Both the position numbers and the translations under genes were made by a program. This document shows positions 16,802 to 25,926 of a stretch of 64,000 nt of DNA, one piece after another. The stretch comes from Eikenella glucosivorans (lineage in GTDB: Bacteria > Pseudomonadota > Gammaproteobacteria > Burkholderiales > Neisseriaceae): assembly GCF_016025525.2 (NCBI RefSeq), contig NZ_JACSGR010000007.1, forward strand, positions 1 to 64,000, given 5' to 3'. The notes beneath the pieces were generated by a model, which saw only the letters and a list, made by a program, of their open reading frames with translations, was not told the origin of the DNA and did not search any database. How positions within the stretch are numbered: the stretch's first letter is position 1; the number at the start of each line of letters is the position of its first letter.

Positions 16802-17350
16802 TTAGGCATAATCCTGCAATTCAGGGTTGATGTCGCTTTGCGCCAGGTTGTTGGCGTAGTTGCACAGGGTGGCCAGCGCCACGCCCATCACCACTTCCAC
16901 CGCCTGCTGTTGGTTGTAGCCGGCGGCGAGGAAGGCTTGCAGTTCGGCATCGGATACCGCGCCTTTTTTCGCCATCACGGCTTGGGTGAAGGCGGCCAGG
17001 GCGGCGAGTTTGGCATCATCGAAGCCGGCCGGGTTGAGCGCGCGCGAGGCTTGGATGGCCTGCTCGGAAAGCAGCTTTTTCAGGGTGGCGATTTTGGTGT
17101 GGCCGGCCACGCAAAAACCGCATTCGTTGGTTTTGGCGGCGATAATCTGCACCACTTCCACTTCGCCCGGGGTGAGGCTGTTGGCGGCATTGAGCTTGCC
17201 CACTTCCTGATAAAACGCCAGGGCTTCGGGCGCATTGGCCAGCACGCCGATGAGGTTGGGGATGAAGCCGTTGGCCTTGAGCGCGGCTTCCACGCGCGGC
17301 TTGGCGGCTTCGGGGGCGGTTTCGACGGTGTGGACGGGTAAACGTGCCAT
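16802..17350 (-). CDS. AhpD-like carboxymuconolactone decarboxylase-family protein
   Basis: This 182-residue all-helical protein carries the redox motif ECGFCVAGHTKIA, that is CxxC followed by a histidine as in AhpD-type peroxidase partners. The surrounding LTPGEVEVVQIIAAKTN and the second half fit the CMD fold. Such proteins reduce peroxides or serve as thiol reductase partners. No partner peroxiredoxin is beside it. An AAAGGAACC ribosome binding site precedes the start. It is a single gene with DUS copies on both sides. Confidence 0.87.
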   Translation of the reverse strand: MARLPVHTVETAPEAAKPRVEAALKANGFIPNLIGVLANAPEALAFYQEVGKLNAANSLTPGEVEVVQIIAAKTNECGFCVAGHTKIATLKKLLSEQAIQASRALNPAGFDDAKLAALAAFTQAVMAKKGAVSDAELQAFLAAGYNQQQAVEVVMGVALATLCNYANNLAQSDINPELQDYA

Positions 17351-17479
17351 GTTCGGGTTCCTTTATGTGTGGTTGGAAAAACGGAATTGTAGCGGAAAGC
17401 GGGCGGGAGGCTAAATAACCGATTGGCTGCGGTATAGAACCGTTGGGAATATGGCCGCATGGCCTGCCCGGGCGCAATA

Positions 17480-17534
17480 AAGGCTACCTGAAAATAAACG
17501 CAGCTTCTATCAAGCCAAATTTTTCAGGTAGCCT
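17480..17534 (-). terminator. Inverted DUS pair downstream of proS
   Basis: Two inverted DUS with A/T flanks lie 17 bases beyond the proS stop; the T-rich flank on the minus strand fits termination. Confidence 0.6.
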
Positions 17535-17550
17535 CTATTCCGCTGCGGCA

Positions 17551-19263
17551 TTACGCCAGCAGTGCTTTCAGCTTGGCGGCCATCTCGCCCGCGGCCACCA
17601 GCTCGGTTTGGCCGCTGCGCCGCTCGGTGTATTCCACCTTGCCTTCTTTCAGGCCACGGTCGCCGATGGCAATGCGGTGCGGGATGCCCAAGAGTTCGCT
17701 GTCGGCCAGCAGCACGCCGGCGCGTTCGTCGCGGTCGTCGAGCAGCACATCGATGCCGGCGGCGGCAAGCTCGGCGTAAATTTGGTCGGCGGCCTCGCGC
17801 ACGGCTGCGGATTTTTTGTAGTTCATCGGCACGATTACGGCTTGGAAGGGTGCCATGGCATTGGTCCAGATGATGCCGCGCTCGTCGTTGTTCTGCTCGA
17901 TGGCGGCGGCCACGATGCGGGTGATGCCGATGCCGTAGCAACCCATTTCCATGATTTGTGATTTGCCGTTGTTGTCGAGGAAGCTGGCTTTAAGTGCGGC
18001 GGAATATTTGTCGCGCAGCTGGAACACGTGGCCCACTTCAATGCCGCGCGCGAGTTTCAGGTAGCCTTTGCCGTCGGGGCTGGGGTCGCCGGCGATGACG
18101 TTGCGGATATCGGCAAATTCGGGTTCGGGGCAGTCGCGGCCGAAGTTGAAGCCGGTGTAGTGCCAATCGTCTTCATTGGCGCCGATCACGGTATCGGCCA
18201 GTTTTTCCACGGCAAAATCGGCATATACTTTGCCGGCAAAGCCCACCGGGCCGAGCGAGCCGCCGTTGGCGCCAAATTGGGCTTGGATGGCCTCGGGGGA
18301 AGCCATGGCCAGCGGGCTTTTCACGCCGGGCAGTTTTTCGGCTTTGATGTCGTTGAATTCGTGGTCGCCGCGCAAAAGCAGCAGCACAAGTTCGCCTTCT
18401 TCTTCGCCTTCCACCACGATGGATTTGAGCGTGCGCTCAATCGGGATTTGCAAAAATTCCACCAGCGCGGCGATGGTTTTCACGCCGGGAGTGTGTACTT
18501 TGGTGAGCTTTTCCTGCGCGGGGGCACGTTCGCCGCTTTGGCGCAGGGTGGCGGCGAGCTCGATGTTGGCGGCGAAATCAGACTGATCGCTGTAGGCAAT
18601 CACGTCTTCACCGCTCTCGGCCAGCACTTGGAATTCGTGCGAGCCGGTGCCGCCGATGCTGCCGGTGTCGGCGGCCACGGGGCGGTAGTCGAGGCCCAGG
18701 CGGTCGAAGATGCGGCAGTAGGCGTTGTACATGGGCTGGTAGCCGTCGCGCACCAAGGATTCGTAGTCGGCGTGGAAGGAATAGGCGTCTTTCATCACAA
18801 ATTCGCGCGCGCGCATCACGCCGAAGCGGGGACGGCGCTCGTCGCGGAATTTGGTTTGGATATGGTAGAAGTTTTTGGGCAATTGCTTATAGCTGGTGAT
18901 CTCTTTGCGCACGATGTCGGTAATCAGCTCTTCGCAGGTGGGGCTGAAGCAGAAGAGGTTGTCGTGGCGGTCGGTAATGCGCAGCAGTTCGTCGCCGTAG
19001 AAATCCCAACGACCGCTTTCTTTCCACAAATCGGCGGGCTGGATCACGGGCATCAAAAGCTCGATGGCACCGGAACGGTTCATCTCTTCGCGCACCACGG
19101 CCTCCACTTTGCGCAACACGCGCAGGCCCATGGGCATCCATGTGTAGAGGCCGGAGGCGTTGCCTTTAATCAGGCCGGCACGCAGCATGAGCTTGTGGCT
19201 GGCCAGCGCGGCTTCGGCAGGGGCTTCTTTGAGGGTGGAAATGAAGAATTGGGAGGCTTTCAT
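17551..19263 (-). CDS. proS: Prolyl-tRNA synthetase
   Basis: This 570-residue class II synthetase charges tRNA-Pro. It is the bacterial form with an inserted editing domain (about 225-390) that hydrolyses alanyl-tRNA-Pro. Motif 1 is near [21 protein letters not shown], motif 2 is [26 protein letters not shown], and motif 3 contains [10 protein letters not shown]. The C-terminal anticodon-binding domain ends the protein. A DUS in frame gives GKGYLKL near residue 400. It is transcribed as a single gene and ends at an inverted DUS pair. Confidence 0.97.
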   Translation of the reverse strand: MKASQFFISTLKEAPAEAALASHKLMLRAGLIKGNASGLYTWMPMGLRVLRKVEAVVREEMNRSGAIELLMPVIQPADLWKESGRWDFYGDELLRITDRHDNLFCFSPTCEELITDIVRKEITSYKQLPKNFYHIQTKFRDERRPRFGVMRAREFVMKDAYSFHADYESLVRDGYQPMYNAYCRIFDRLGLDYRPVAADTGSIGGTGSHEFQVLAESGEDVIAYSDQSDFAANIELAATLRQSGERAPAQEKLTKVHTPGVKTIAALVEFLQIPIERTLKSIVVEGEEEGELVLLLLRGDHEFNDIKAEKLPGVKSPLAMASPEAIQAQFGANGGSLGPVGFAGKVYADFAVEKLADTVIGANEDDWHYTGFNFGRDCPEPEFADIRNVIAGDPSPDGKGYLKLARGIEVGHVFQLRDKYSAALKASFLDNNGKSQIMEMGCYGIGITRIVAAAIEQNNDERGIIWTNAMAPFQAVIVPMNYKKSAAVREAADQIYAELAAAGIDVLLDDRDERAGVLLADSELLGIPHRIAIGDRGLKEGKVEYTERRSGQTELVAAGEMAAKLKALLA

Positions 19264-19351
19264 GGCGGGGCTTCTTTGTTTGGATTGGGAAAGTGGGAAA
19301 TTGTATCAATGTTTCAGGTAGCCTGAAAGGCGCGGGATCGTAGGCTGTGGC

Positions 19352-19386
19352 TCAAAGAAAACCCCTTGCCGGTTTCCGGAAAGGGG
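19352..19386 (-). terminator. Intrinsic terminator at the end of the glycan operon
   Basis: On the minus strand CCCCTTTCCGG pairs with CCGGCAAGGGG, followed by TTTTCTTTG. It lies 23 bases beyond the galE stop and probably closes the leftward pseudaminic acid/glycan operon. Confidence 0.8.
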
Positions 19387-19408
19387 ATGCTTGCCGGGTG
19401 TTGCCCGC

Positions 19409-20428
19409 TTAACCTTCAAATCCGTTCGGGTTGTCCTGCTGCCAGTGCCAGGAATCGCGCATCATGTCGGCCAGGCCGAACTGTGCCCGCCAGCCGGTTT
19501 CGGTGGCGGCTTTGCCCGGGTCGGCATAGCATTCGGCGATATCGCCGCTGCGGCGCGGTTTGAGCGCGTAGGGCACTTTTTGCCCGCTGGCATCTTCAAA
19601 CGCGCGGATGACTTCCAACACGGAATAGCCCTGCCCCGTGCCCAAGTTATAGATGTGTACGCCTGCTTGCCGTGCCTTGGCCTGCATGGCTTTGAGGTGA
19701 CCGCACGCCAAATCGACCACGTGGATGTAGTCGCGCACGCCGGTGCCGTCGCGGGTGGGGTAGTCGCTGCCGAACACGGAAAGCTCGGCCAGCTTGCCCG
19801 CGGCCACCTGGCAGATGTAGGGCAGGAGGTTGTTGGGGATGCCGTTGGGCTGCTCGCCGATACGGCCGCTGGGATGGGCGCCGATGGGGTTGAAATAGCG
19901 CAATAAAATCACGCTCAAATCGGGATGGGCGGCCTGCGTGTCTTGCAAAATACGCTCGACCATGTGTTTGGATGTGCCGTAGGGGTTGGTGGTGGCGCCG
20001 GTGGGCATGTTTTCGGTGATCGGCATGCGCTTGGGGCTGCCATACACGGTGGCGGAGGAGCTGAACACGATGCTTTTCACGCCGGCGGCGAGCATTTCTT
20101 CCAACAGGATCAGGCTACCTGAAACGTTGTTGTCGTAGTATTTCACCGGCTCGCGCACGCTCTCGCCCACGGCTTTGAGCCCGGCAAAGTGCATCACGGT
20201 GTCGATGCGGTGTGCGGCGAAAATCTGCTTCAGGAGGGCCCGGTCGCGGATGTCGCCGCGGTAAAACACGGGCTCGCTGCCGCCCAGCTCGGCAATGCGT
20301 GGCAGCACCTGCGCGGAAGCGTTGCATAAATTGTCTAAAATCACGGCGCGGCAGCCGGCTTGCAGCAGCTCGACTGCGGTGTGCGAGCCGATAAAGCCGG
20401 CACCGCCGGTGATGAGGATGGTGGGCAT
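19409..20428 (-). CDS. galE: UDP-glucose 4-epimerase
   Basis: This 339-residue short-chain dehydrogenase interconverts UDP-glucose and UDP-galactose (and in some species the GlcNAc/GalNAc forms). It has the NAD motif [17 protein letters not shown], the catalytic SSSATVYG and YGTSKH (Tyr-x-x-x-Lys), plus [16 protein letters not shown] and [14 protein letters not shown] typical of GalE. A DUS lies in frame ([11 protein letters not shown]). It is the last gene of the leftward glycan locus, so it probably supplies UDP-Gal or UDP-GalNAc to the transferases upstream, and possibly also to lipooligosaccharide synthesis. Confidence 0.95.
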   Translation of the reverse strand: MPTILITGGAGFIGSHTAVELLQAGCRAVILDNLCNASAQVLPRIAELGGSEPVFYRGDIRDRALLKQIFAAHRIDTVMHFAGLKAVGESVREPVKYYDNNVSGSLILLEEMLAAGVKSIVFSSSATVYGSPKRMPITENMPTGATTNPYGTSKHMVERILQDTQAAHPDLSVILLRYFNPIGAHPSGRIGEQPNGIPNNLLPYICQVAAGKLAELSVFGSDYPTRDGTGVRDYIHVVDLACGHLKAMQAKARQAGVHIYNLGTGQGYSVLEVIRAFEDASGQKVPYALKPRRSGDIAECYADPGKAATETGWRAQFGLADMMRDSWHWQQDNPNGFEG

Positions 20429-20465
20429 GGCTTTCCTTTCTATTGTCTTTTGGTTTGGCCGAAAC

Positions 20466-20545
20466 TGATTGCGCTCGTTTTAGCCTCGCAGAAACTTGCT
20501 TCGCTCGTTTTAGCTTCGCAGAAACTTGCTTCGCTCGTTTTCAAG
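20466..20545. repeat. Tandem GCTTCGCAGAAACTTGCTTCGCTCG repeats
   Basis: Between galE and the transferase gene, the unit TTAGCCTCGCAGAAACTTGC followed by TTCGCTCGTTT occurs twice in direct tandem and then partly again, ending in a DUS. Confidence 0.75.
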
Positions 20546-20585
20546 TTTTCAGGTAGCCTTTCAATGAGCAAGAGGCTACCTGAAA
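20546..20585. repeat. Outward inverted DUS pair
   Basis: TTTTCAGGTAGCCT and AGGCTACCTGAAAA are separated by 12 bases, ending one base before the transferase stop codon. It could form a hairpin inside the galE leader. Confidence 0.6.
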
Positions 20586-20586
20586 A

Positions 20587-21822
20587 TCACCTCGCACCGA
20601 ATCCGGTGATGATCGTCTTCAGCGTTTTAAACAGGATCAGCACGTCCAGCGCAAAGGAAAAGTGCTTGATGTAGTAGAAATCGTGCTCGATTTTCACTTG
20701 GGTTTCGTCGGTGTTGCCGGCGTAGCCCTGCATCACCTGCGCCCAGCCGGAGAGGCCGGGGCGCACGATGTGGCGGTAGCTGTAGAACGGGATGCTCTCT
20801 TCAAACTGCCGCACAAACACTTTCTGCTCAGGGCGCGGGCCGATAAGCGCCATGTCGCCCTTAACGATGTTCCAAAACTGCGGCAGCTCGTCCAGGCGGG
20901 TTTTGCGGATGAATCGTCCGGTGCGGGTCACGCGCGCGTCGCCCTCCTGCGCCAACTGCGCGCCGTGTTTTTCCGAATCGCACACCATGCTGCGGAACTT
21001 ATAAATCTTAAACTCTCGTCCGCCGCGCCCCACACGGTTTTGCACAAACAATACCGGCCCCGGGCTTTCCAGGCGGATGGCCAACGCCGTGGCCAGCATC
21101 AGCGGCAGCGTGAGCGGCAGGCTGGCGATCACCAACAGGCTTTCCAGCGCCTGCTTGATGGCCATATAAGCCGGGCTGGGCAGCAGCGAGCCCAAGTCGT
21201 TTTCATACATATGCCGGATTTTCACGCGGCCGGTGAGCGATTCTTCCACCTGTCTGATGTTGTAAACCGCGATGCCGCGCAGGGTGCAGTCGGCCAAGAA
21301 GCGCTGCCATTCCGCCCCCAAATCGGGCGCGTGCAGATTGGTCACCACCGTGTTCACCCGGGCGGTTTCAGGCAGCCTCGGCTCGGCCAGCTCGTGCCAG
21401 CGGATGTTGGAGAGCTGCGGCAAATCGCGCATGCCTGCCACATCGATGTAGTACAGATGACGGATGTGGCGCTTTTCCAGCCAGGTTTCGGCAAACAAAT
21501 ACAACACCGTGAGCGCGAAACCCGCCGCCAGGTAATACACCGAATACGGCAAGCGCAGCATGGCGGCAAACACCAGCGGCAGCCCCAGCCCGATGGCCGA
21601 CACTGGAATCACCGACAGCTTGGAGCGCTCGCCGGGGAAACGCGTGAGGTTGCGGCTCAAAGCATAGGAAAGCAGCAGGCCGGCCAGGAGCAGGCTGTAG
21701 CTGGAAAGGTTGGTGGCCGTGGGGTGCGACAGCTCGCGCGGCGGCCAAAACCACCACGCCGGCGCAATCAAAATCACCAAGGCGGCCGCGACAAAGCGCA
21801 GGGTCATTTTTATCGTTTTCAT
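20587..21822 (-). CDS. Phosphoglycosyl transferase that initiates glycan assembly (WcaJ/WbaP type)
   Basis: The protein has 411 residues: about four hydrophobic helices at 8-115, a soluble domain at about 120-205, one re-entrant membrane segment (ALESLLVIASLPLTLPLML) and the C-terminal catalytic domain. That domain has FKIYKFRSM, the catalytic Asp-Glu in RKTRLDELPQFWNIVKGDM, and LIGPRPE plus RPGLSGWAQV. It should transfer a sugar-1-phosphate from a UDP-sugar to undecaprenyl phosphate, the first membrane step. UDP-Glc, UDP-Gal or a UDP-diNAc sugar are all possible donors. It lies 54 bases after the GT2 gene in the same direction. It contains one simDUS-type variant (21367-21378). Confidence 0.9.
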   Translation of the reverse strand: MKTIKMTLRFVAAALVILIAPAWWFWPPRELSHPTATNLSSYSLLLAGLLLSYALSRNLTRFPGERSKLSVIPVSAIGLGLPLVFAAMLRLPYSVYYLAAGFALTVLYLFAETWLEKRHIRHLYYIDVAGMRDLPQLSNIRWHELAEPRLPETARVNTVVTNLHAPDLGAEWQRFLADCTLRGIAVYNIRQVEESLTGRVKIRHMYENDLGSLLPSPAYMAIKQALESLLVIASLPLTLPLMLATALAIRLESPGPVLFVQNRVGRGGREFKIYKFRSMVCDSEKHGAQLAQEGDARVTRTGRFIRKTRLDELPQFWNIVKGDMALIGPRPEQKVFVRQFEESIPFYSYRHIVRPGLSGWAQVMQGYAGNTDETQVKIEHDFYYIKHFSFALDVLILFKTLKTIITGFGAR

Positions 21823-21876
21823 TATTTTCTTTATTTCTCGTTTGGCAGTTGGCTGAATCCCACAGGCTACCTGAAA

Positions 21877-22740
21877 TTATTTTCTCAATAACACCCGATA
21901 CACCCACTGCCGCACCCCGTTGGGCAGCAGCCGCACCGGCAGCCGCAGCAGCACGTTTTTCGCCCACTGCGCCCCGCTCAGAAAGCCCGCACGGTAAAAG
22001 CGGCACTGCATGGCCAGCTCGTTTTTCGCATACGCCCAGCCACCGCGCCGCCGGTACATCTCGTTGCCCGCGCGCGCATACACCAGCACTTCGGGCAGGT
22101 TGGCGAAACGGCAGCCGCTCAACAGCATGCGCACCCACAAATCATAATCCTCATACAGCGGCGCGTGCCGATAGTTGCCCGCCGCCAGCACCGCCGATTT
22201 GCGGTAACACACCGTCATGTGGTTGACAGGATTGCGGCTTTTGGCAAAACGCGCAATCTCTTCATGCGCGCAGGGCACGCGGCGGCTGTGCGCGGCATCA
22301 TCGGGCGTATGCTCAAACTCGTCAATCTGGCTGCCGCACACATCAATCTGCCCATGCGCCGCCACAAAGGCCAGTTGCCGCGCGAAACGCTCGGGGTGGC
22401 AAACATCATCCGTATCCATGCGGCACACCCATTCATGCGCGCAGGCCTGCAAACCGGCATTCAGCGCCCGCCCCAGCCCCACATTTTGTGGCAGCCGCAC
22501 CACCTTCAGCGGCAGGCTACCTGAAAAACCGGCCGCAACCGCTTCCAAATTTTCAGGTAGCCCTCCGTCGTACACCAGCACGATTTCATCCGGCATCAGC
22601 ATTTGCTCGGCCAAACTTTGCAAACATTGGCGCAGATACTCCGGCTGTTCGCGCGCATACAGCGACATCAGCACGGAAAACGGCGGTGTGTTTCCCACCA
22701 AAATGCTGTCTGAAAGCCGGCTTTGCACTTGCGCCGTCAT
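21877..22740 (-). CDS. Family 2 glycosyltransferase
   Basis: This 287-residue inverting transferase has a GT-A fold. FSVLMSLYAREQPEYLRQCLQSL at the start and VLVYDGG are the nucleotide-binding region. CRMDTDDVCHPERF is the metal-binding D-x-D, and LYEDYDLWVRML provides the acidic catalytic region. It resembles AmsE-type galactosyl or glucosyl transferases; the acceptor is unknown. Its start overlaps the upstream GT14 stop in an ATGA, indicating translational coupling. A double DUS segment is encoded in frame near residues 60-75 (GFSGSL). Confidence 0.9.
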   Translation of the reverse strand: MTAQVQSRLSDSILVGNTPPFSVLMSLYAREQPEYLRQCLQSLAEQMLMPDEIVLVYDGGLPENLEAVAAGFSGSLPLKVVRLPQNVGLGRALNAGLQACAHEWVCRMDTDDVCHPERFARQLAFVAAHGQIDVCGSQIDEFEHTPDDAAHSRRVPCAHEEIARFAKSRNPVNHMTVCYRKSAVLAAGNYRHAPLYEDYDLWVRMLLSGCRFANLPEVLVYARAGNEMYRRRGGWAYAKNELAMQCRFYRAGFLSGAQWAKNVLLRLPVRLLPNGVRQWVYRVLLRK

Positions 22741-23585
22741 GCTGTTTCCCCTTCCGTTTCAGCCAAAAAGCGCAGCGCGGTGTCGTCGCTCACTTTGCGT
22801 GCCAGCCAATTCGGGCTGTTTCGCAGGGCGTGCAGCTCGGGCAAAGCCAGCGTATCGGGGTGATTGCTGCCCGGGGCGAAACGGATGTGACGGCGGTTAT
22901 TGGGGAACAGGGTAAGCCCTGCGTTTTGGCGAAACTCGCTGCGCTCGTTTTCAGGTAGCCTTTTCACCAGATATTGGAAGAAATGCTCGTCCGGGCAAAG
23001 CTTCTTGCGGAAGAAAGCGCAGGCCTGGTCATTTGCCGCATCCAGCAGCGTTTGCAAGGCGGTGCGGTCGGCAGAAAACCATTGGCTGCCGGCATAGGCC
23101 GTTTGCGTGGCGGGCAGGGCTTTATCGGCTACCTGAAAAATTTTGGTGAGCAGCTTGCCGGGCAGACTGCGCTGCCAAGCGGTGTCGGCATGCGGCGTAT
23201 TAAAGCGCACGCGGTAGCGCAGGCGCGGCTCAGGCCGGCATGCCAAGAGCAGGCTGCCGCGCGGCAGCTCGGCAAATTCGCGCTCGATTTGCGCCGGCGT
23301 TTTCAGCAGCACGCAGTTGCCGCTGGCCAGGTGCGCAAAGCGGATGCTTTCATCGGCCAGCGCGGCGCGCATCAGGTGCAGCGTGGCCTGCACCATGCTG
23401 AAGCCCGCCCAGCGGATGTTCACACGCTGCGGGATAAGCTGTGCATTCGGCGGCAGGGGCGGCAAGGCGCCGATGTCTGCCTTGGCATCATAATGCAGCA
23501 GCAGGCGGATTTCGGGGTGGCGCTCGGCCAGCCTCAGCCAATACAGCGGCGGGCGGTGGCACAGGATTAGAAAGGCGCTGCTCAT
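22737..23585 (-). CDS. Family 14 (core-2/I-branching type) glycosyltransferase
   Basis: This 282-residue protein resembles bacterial beta-1,6-N-acetylglucosaminyltransferase-like enzymes. FLILCHRPPLYWLRLAE, NIRWAGFSMVQATLHLMRAAL, FAHLASGNCVLLKT, YAGSQWFSADR and CPDEHFFQYL are the expected GT14 blocks. It probably adds a hexosamine or hexose branch to the lipid-linked oligosaccharide. Both ends overlap neighbours in ATGA junctions. Near residue 218 the sequence KRLPENERSEFRQN is exactly what a DUS plus the local repeat unit would encode, so repeat DNA has been absorbed into the gene in frame. Confidence 0.85.
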   Translation of the reverse strand: MSSAFLILCHRPPLYWLRLAERHPEIRLLLHYDAKADIGALPPLPPNAQLIPQRVNIRWAGFSMVQATLHLMRAALADESIRFAHLASGNCVLLKTPAQIEREFAELPRGSLLLACRPEPRLRYRVRFNTPHADTAWQRSLPGKLLTKIFQVADKALPATQTAYAGSQWFSADRTALQTLLDAANDQACAFFRKKLCPDEHFFQYLVKRLPENERSEFRQNAGLTLFPNNRRHIRFAPGSNHPDTLALPELHALRNSPNWLARKVSDDTALRFLAETEGETA

Positions 23586-24682
23586 TCGGTGTGGTCTTCT
23601 AAATCAATAATCGGAATGCCCAACTGCGCCATCACTTCGTAAATCCGCACGGCGGCAGGCGTTTGAAACGCGGCCTGCGCGGGGCGCACGGCATACACGG
23701 CGGTGCGCGGGAAGGCATACACATTCAGCGCGGCGGTACTGATGAGGTGGTACACCTCGAAGCGGGTATCGGGCTCGGTGCGCAGGCATTCCAGCAAATA
23801 ATCTTCAAAAATCAGCGGGCTGGCAATATATTGCGCACTGGATATGCGGTAGGTTTCGCGCGGATGTGGGAAATATTCTCCAATCCCAAATCGGCGCAGC
23901 AGTGTTTCGGCCAGCGCGACGTTGCCGGCGGCATCCGGCAGCAGCGGCTGACCGAGCAGGATGCGGCGGGTGCGGGCGGGCACGGCGTTGGGGGCGGCCG
24001 CGCTGGCGGTATTTTTTTCAGGTAGCCTTTCGTTTGAGCCAAACTCATTCACTACCCCGTTTTTACTTCGCTGAAACTCGCTTCGCTCATTTGGGCAGAG
24101 CTCGCTGCACTCATTTTCAGGTAGCTCTTGCCCGGCTGCCGCCCACAAATCCAGCGGCACGGTGGGCGCGGCAATGTTGGGCTGGCCGGGGTAGAGCGTA
24201 TGGTGCCGCTGCGAGAGGCGGCGCAGCTCTTCGGTTTGCAGGCGGATGCCGCGCAGGCGGTTCATCAGGCGGCGCTGGCGGTTGCCGCTGTTGCGGTAGA
24301 GCACGCTGCCGGGAATCAGGTTGCCCGTGCCGTCATCGAAGGTTTCCAGCGCGGCGAAGCGGATTTTGTTCAGCACATATTGCACGTTCGGGTTGTCGAT
24401 GCTGGCGGCGAAGGCGGTGGCGTATTGCCCATCCAGCCCGCGCAACAGGCGCGGCAGGCCCAGCTCGCGCCGCCATTTGCTTTGCGGAATCAAAGCGTAT
24501 TCGGCACGGCGGCACAGCTTGGAGGCTACCTGAAAATAATGCCGGAACTTAGCGTTGTCTGCATCTTCGTAGCACAGCATCAGCAAATCGAAAGGCTGCG
24601 GCGAATGCTGCTCAATCAGCCGCCGCGCCATCAGCGCCTGCAAGGGCGTAAGGCAGATAATCAGGTTTGCCAAATCAGCCAT
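23582..24682 (-). CDS. Family 52 sialyltransferase-like enzyme, candidate pseudaminyltransferase
   Basis: This 366-residue protein shares the main blocks of Neisseria Lst (alpha-2,3-sialyltransferase, GT52): NLIICLTPLQALMARRLIEQH, LETFDDGTGNLIPGS, RRILLG, the catalytic-site PHPRETY, SPLIFEDYLLE and FEVYHLISTAALN. Because every neighbouring nonulosonate gene makes pseudaminic acid, not sialic acid, the likely donor is CMP-pseudaminic acid. Residues about 190-225 (ELPENECSELCPNERSEF onward) are encoded by inserted DUS/repeat DNA and have no counterpart in Lst. It lacks the N-terminal membrane anchor of Lst. Its start overlaps wzx by 8 bases. Confidence 0.82.
   Translation of the reverse strand: MADLANLIICLTPLQALMARRLIEQHSPQPFDLLMLCYEDADNAKFRHYFQVASKLCRRAEYALIPQSKWRRELGLPRLLRGLDGQYATAFAASIDNPNVQYVLNKIRFAALETFDDGTGNLIPGSVLYRNSGNRQRRLMNRLRGIRLQTEELRRLSQRHHTLYPGQPNIAAPTVPLDLWAAAGQELPENECSELCPNERSEFQRSKNGVVNEFGSNERLPEKNTASAAAPNAVPARTRRILLGQPLLPDAAGNVALAETLLRRFGIGEYFPHPRETYRISSAQYIASPLIFEDYLLECLRTEPDTRFEVYHLISTAALNVYAFPRTAVYAVRPAQAAFQTPAAVRIYEVMAQLGIPIIDLEDHTE
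24010..24130. repeat. DUS and repeat cluster inside the GT52 gene
   Basis: A DUS (near 24016) and a partial one (near 24115) flank units such as TTCGCTGAAACTCGCTTCGCTC. The frame stays open, adding about 35 residues to the enzyme. Confidence 0.75.
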
Positions 24683-25871
24683 ACGGTTTCACCTGCCGAT
24701 ACAAAATCGGAAAAATCAACGCGTTGCCGACAATCATCGCCAGCGGCACCCACGCTATGCCCACCCGCGCCGTGAGCAGCAACACCAGCAGGTAGCCGCC
24801 TGCCGAGAGCAGCGAAGTCATGGCAATGCGCCGGTTTTGCCCGTGGTAAAACAAATAATTCACCTGCAAATAATATGGCACCATCAAACCAAAGCCCAGC
24901 AGAAACAGGCAAATATAATAATGCACTCCCGCATACTGCGCACCGAGCAGCCACAAAAACAGCTGCTCCGGCAGCAGCCACACCGCCAGCGCCGGCAGCG
25001 GCGCCGCCGCGAGCGAGAGCAGCGACCAGCGGCGCACCATCGCTGCCGTGATTCTGCCGCTGCGCAAAGCCTGGTAATAATACGGCACCGTGGCCTTGTT
25101 CAGCGCCAGCAGCAGCACACCCAGCACGCTGGCGGTTTGGTAGCCCGCCGAATACACGCCCAGCGTGGCCGCCGGATAGCCCTGGTAAATCACCACGCGG
25201 TCAAACTGCCCCTTCACATAGTTGCCCGCATGGTGCACCACCAGCGGCAGCCCGAAAGCCAGGATATAGCCCAGCGCCTGCCGCACCCGCCGCCGGTTGA
25301 AGCCCTGCCTCCCTGCCCCGCGCCGATACAGCCCATACGCCGCCAGCGACACCAGCGCATTGCCGGCAAACAAGGCAAAAAAGCGCCGTTCCACCGGATA
25401 ATCCGCGCTCATTTCCAACAACCACACCGTGAGCATGGTGGTGAAGAAGCTGCTGCCGAACTGAATAGCGGTATAAGAGAGCGCCTGCTTACGGCATTGG
25501 CGCAGGCTCAGCTGCGTAGCCAAGGCCGTTTGCGCCGCCGCCGCGCACACCACCGCCGCCAGCGGTAGCGAGCGCAGCTGCCAAGCCGCCAACAGGCCGA
25601 GCAGCGCCGCCGCCGCCGTATACAGCGCGCCGGCATACACCACGCTGTGCAGGTTGCGCTGTCCGTACACATAGTAATAACGCGTTACCGCGCCGTCTTG
25701 GCTCATGCCGAAGCCGATCAGCAGCAGCGAAAAAGCCGCCTGATAATACGACAGCTCGCCAAAGCCCGCCGTGCCCAGCTTGCGCGTGAGATAGGGCAGC
25801 AGCAGGAAGGGCATGGCCTTGGCCAGCATTTCGCCGGTAAGGTAGATCAGGCTGTCTTTTAAAATCTTCAT
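24675..25871 (-). CDS. wzx: Wzx-type polysaccharide flippase
   Basis: The protein has 398 residues with about 12 hydrophobic helices and belongs to the MOP superfamily. It starts MKILKDSLIYLTGEMLAKAM, with LLLPYLTRKLGTAGFGELSYYQ typical of O-antigen flippases. I use the ATG at 25871; the longer frame starts inside a DUS. It should flip the undecaprenyl-linked oligosaccharide to the periplasmic face. No Wzy-like polymerase is recognisable in the window, so the unit may be transferred whole. It is co-directional with pseI upstream and overlaps the GT52 gene. Confidence 0.88.
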   Translation of the reverse strand: MKILKDSLIYLTGEMLAKAMPFLLLPYLTRKLGTAGFGELSYYQAAFSLLLIGFGMSQDGAVTRYYYVYGQRNLHSVVYAGALYTAAAALLGLLAAWQLRSLPLAAVVCAAAAQTALATQLSLRQCRKQALSYTAIQFGSSFFTTMLTVWLLEMSADYPVERRFFALFAGNALVSLAAYGLYRRGAGRQGFNRRRVRQALGYILAFGLPLVVHHAGNYVKGQFDRVVIYQGYPAATLGVYSAGYQTASVLGVLLLALNKATVPYYYQALRSGRITAAMVRRWSLLSLAAAPLPALAVWLLPEQLFLWLLGAQYAGVHYYICLFLLGFGLMVPYYLQVNYLFYHGQNRRIAMTSLLSAGGYLLVLLLTARVGIAWVPLAMIVGNALIFPILYRQVKPYG

Positions 25872-25926
25872 GTTGGCATTTTTCAGGTAGCCCCTGGACA
25901 CGGCTTGAGGCTACCTGAAATTTTTC

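Noticed and set aside
24675..25901. Upstream start of the flippase reading MSRGYLKNANM
   Set aside because: Those residues are encoded by a DUS; the ATG at 25871 begins the normal flippase N-terminus. The same reasoning removed DUS-encoded extensions from pseC, pseF, the nitroreductase and the EEP protein.
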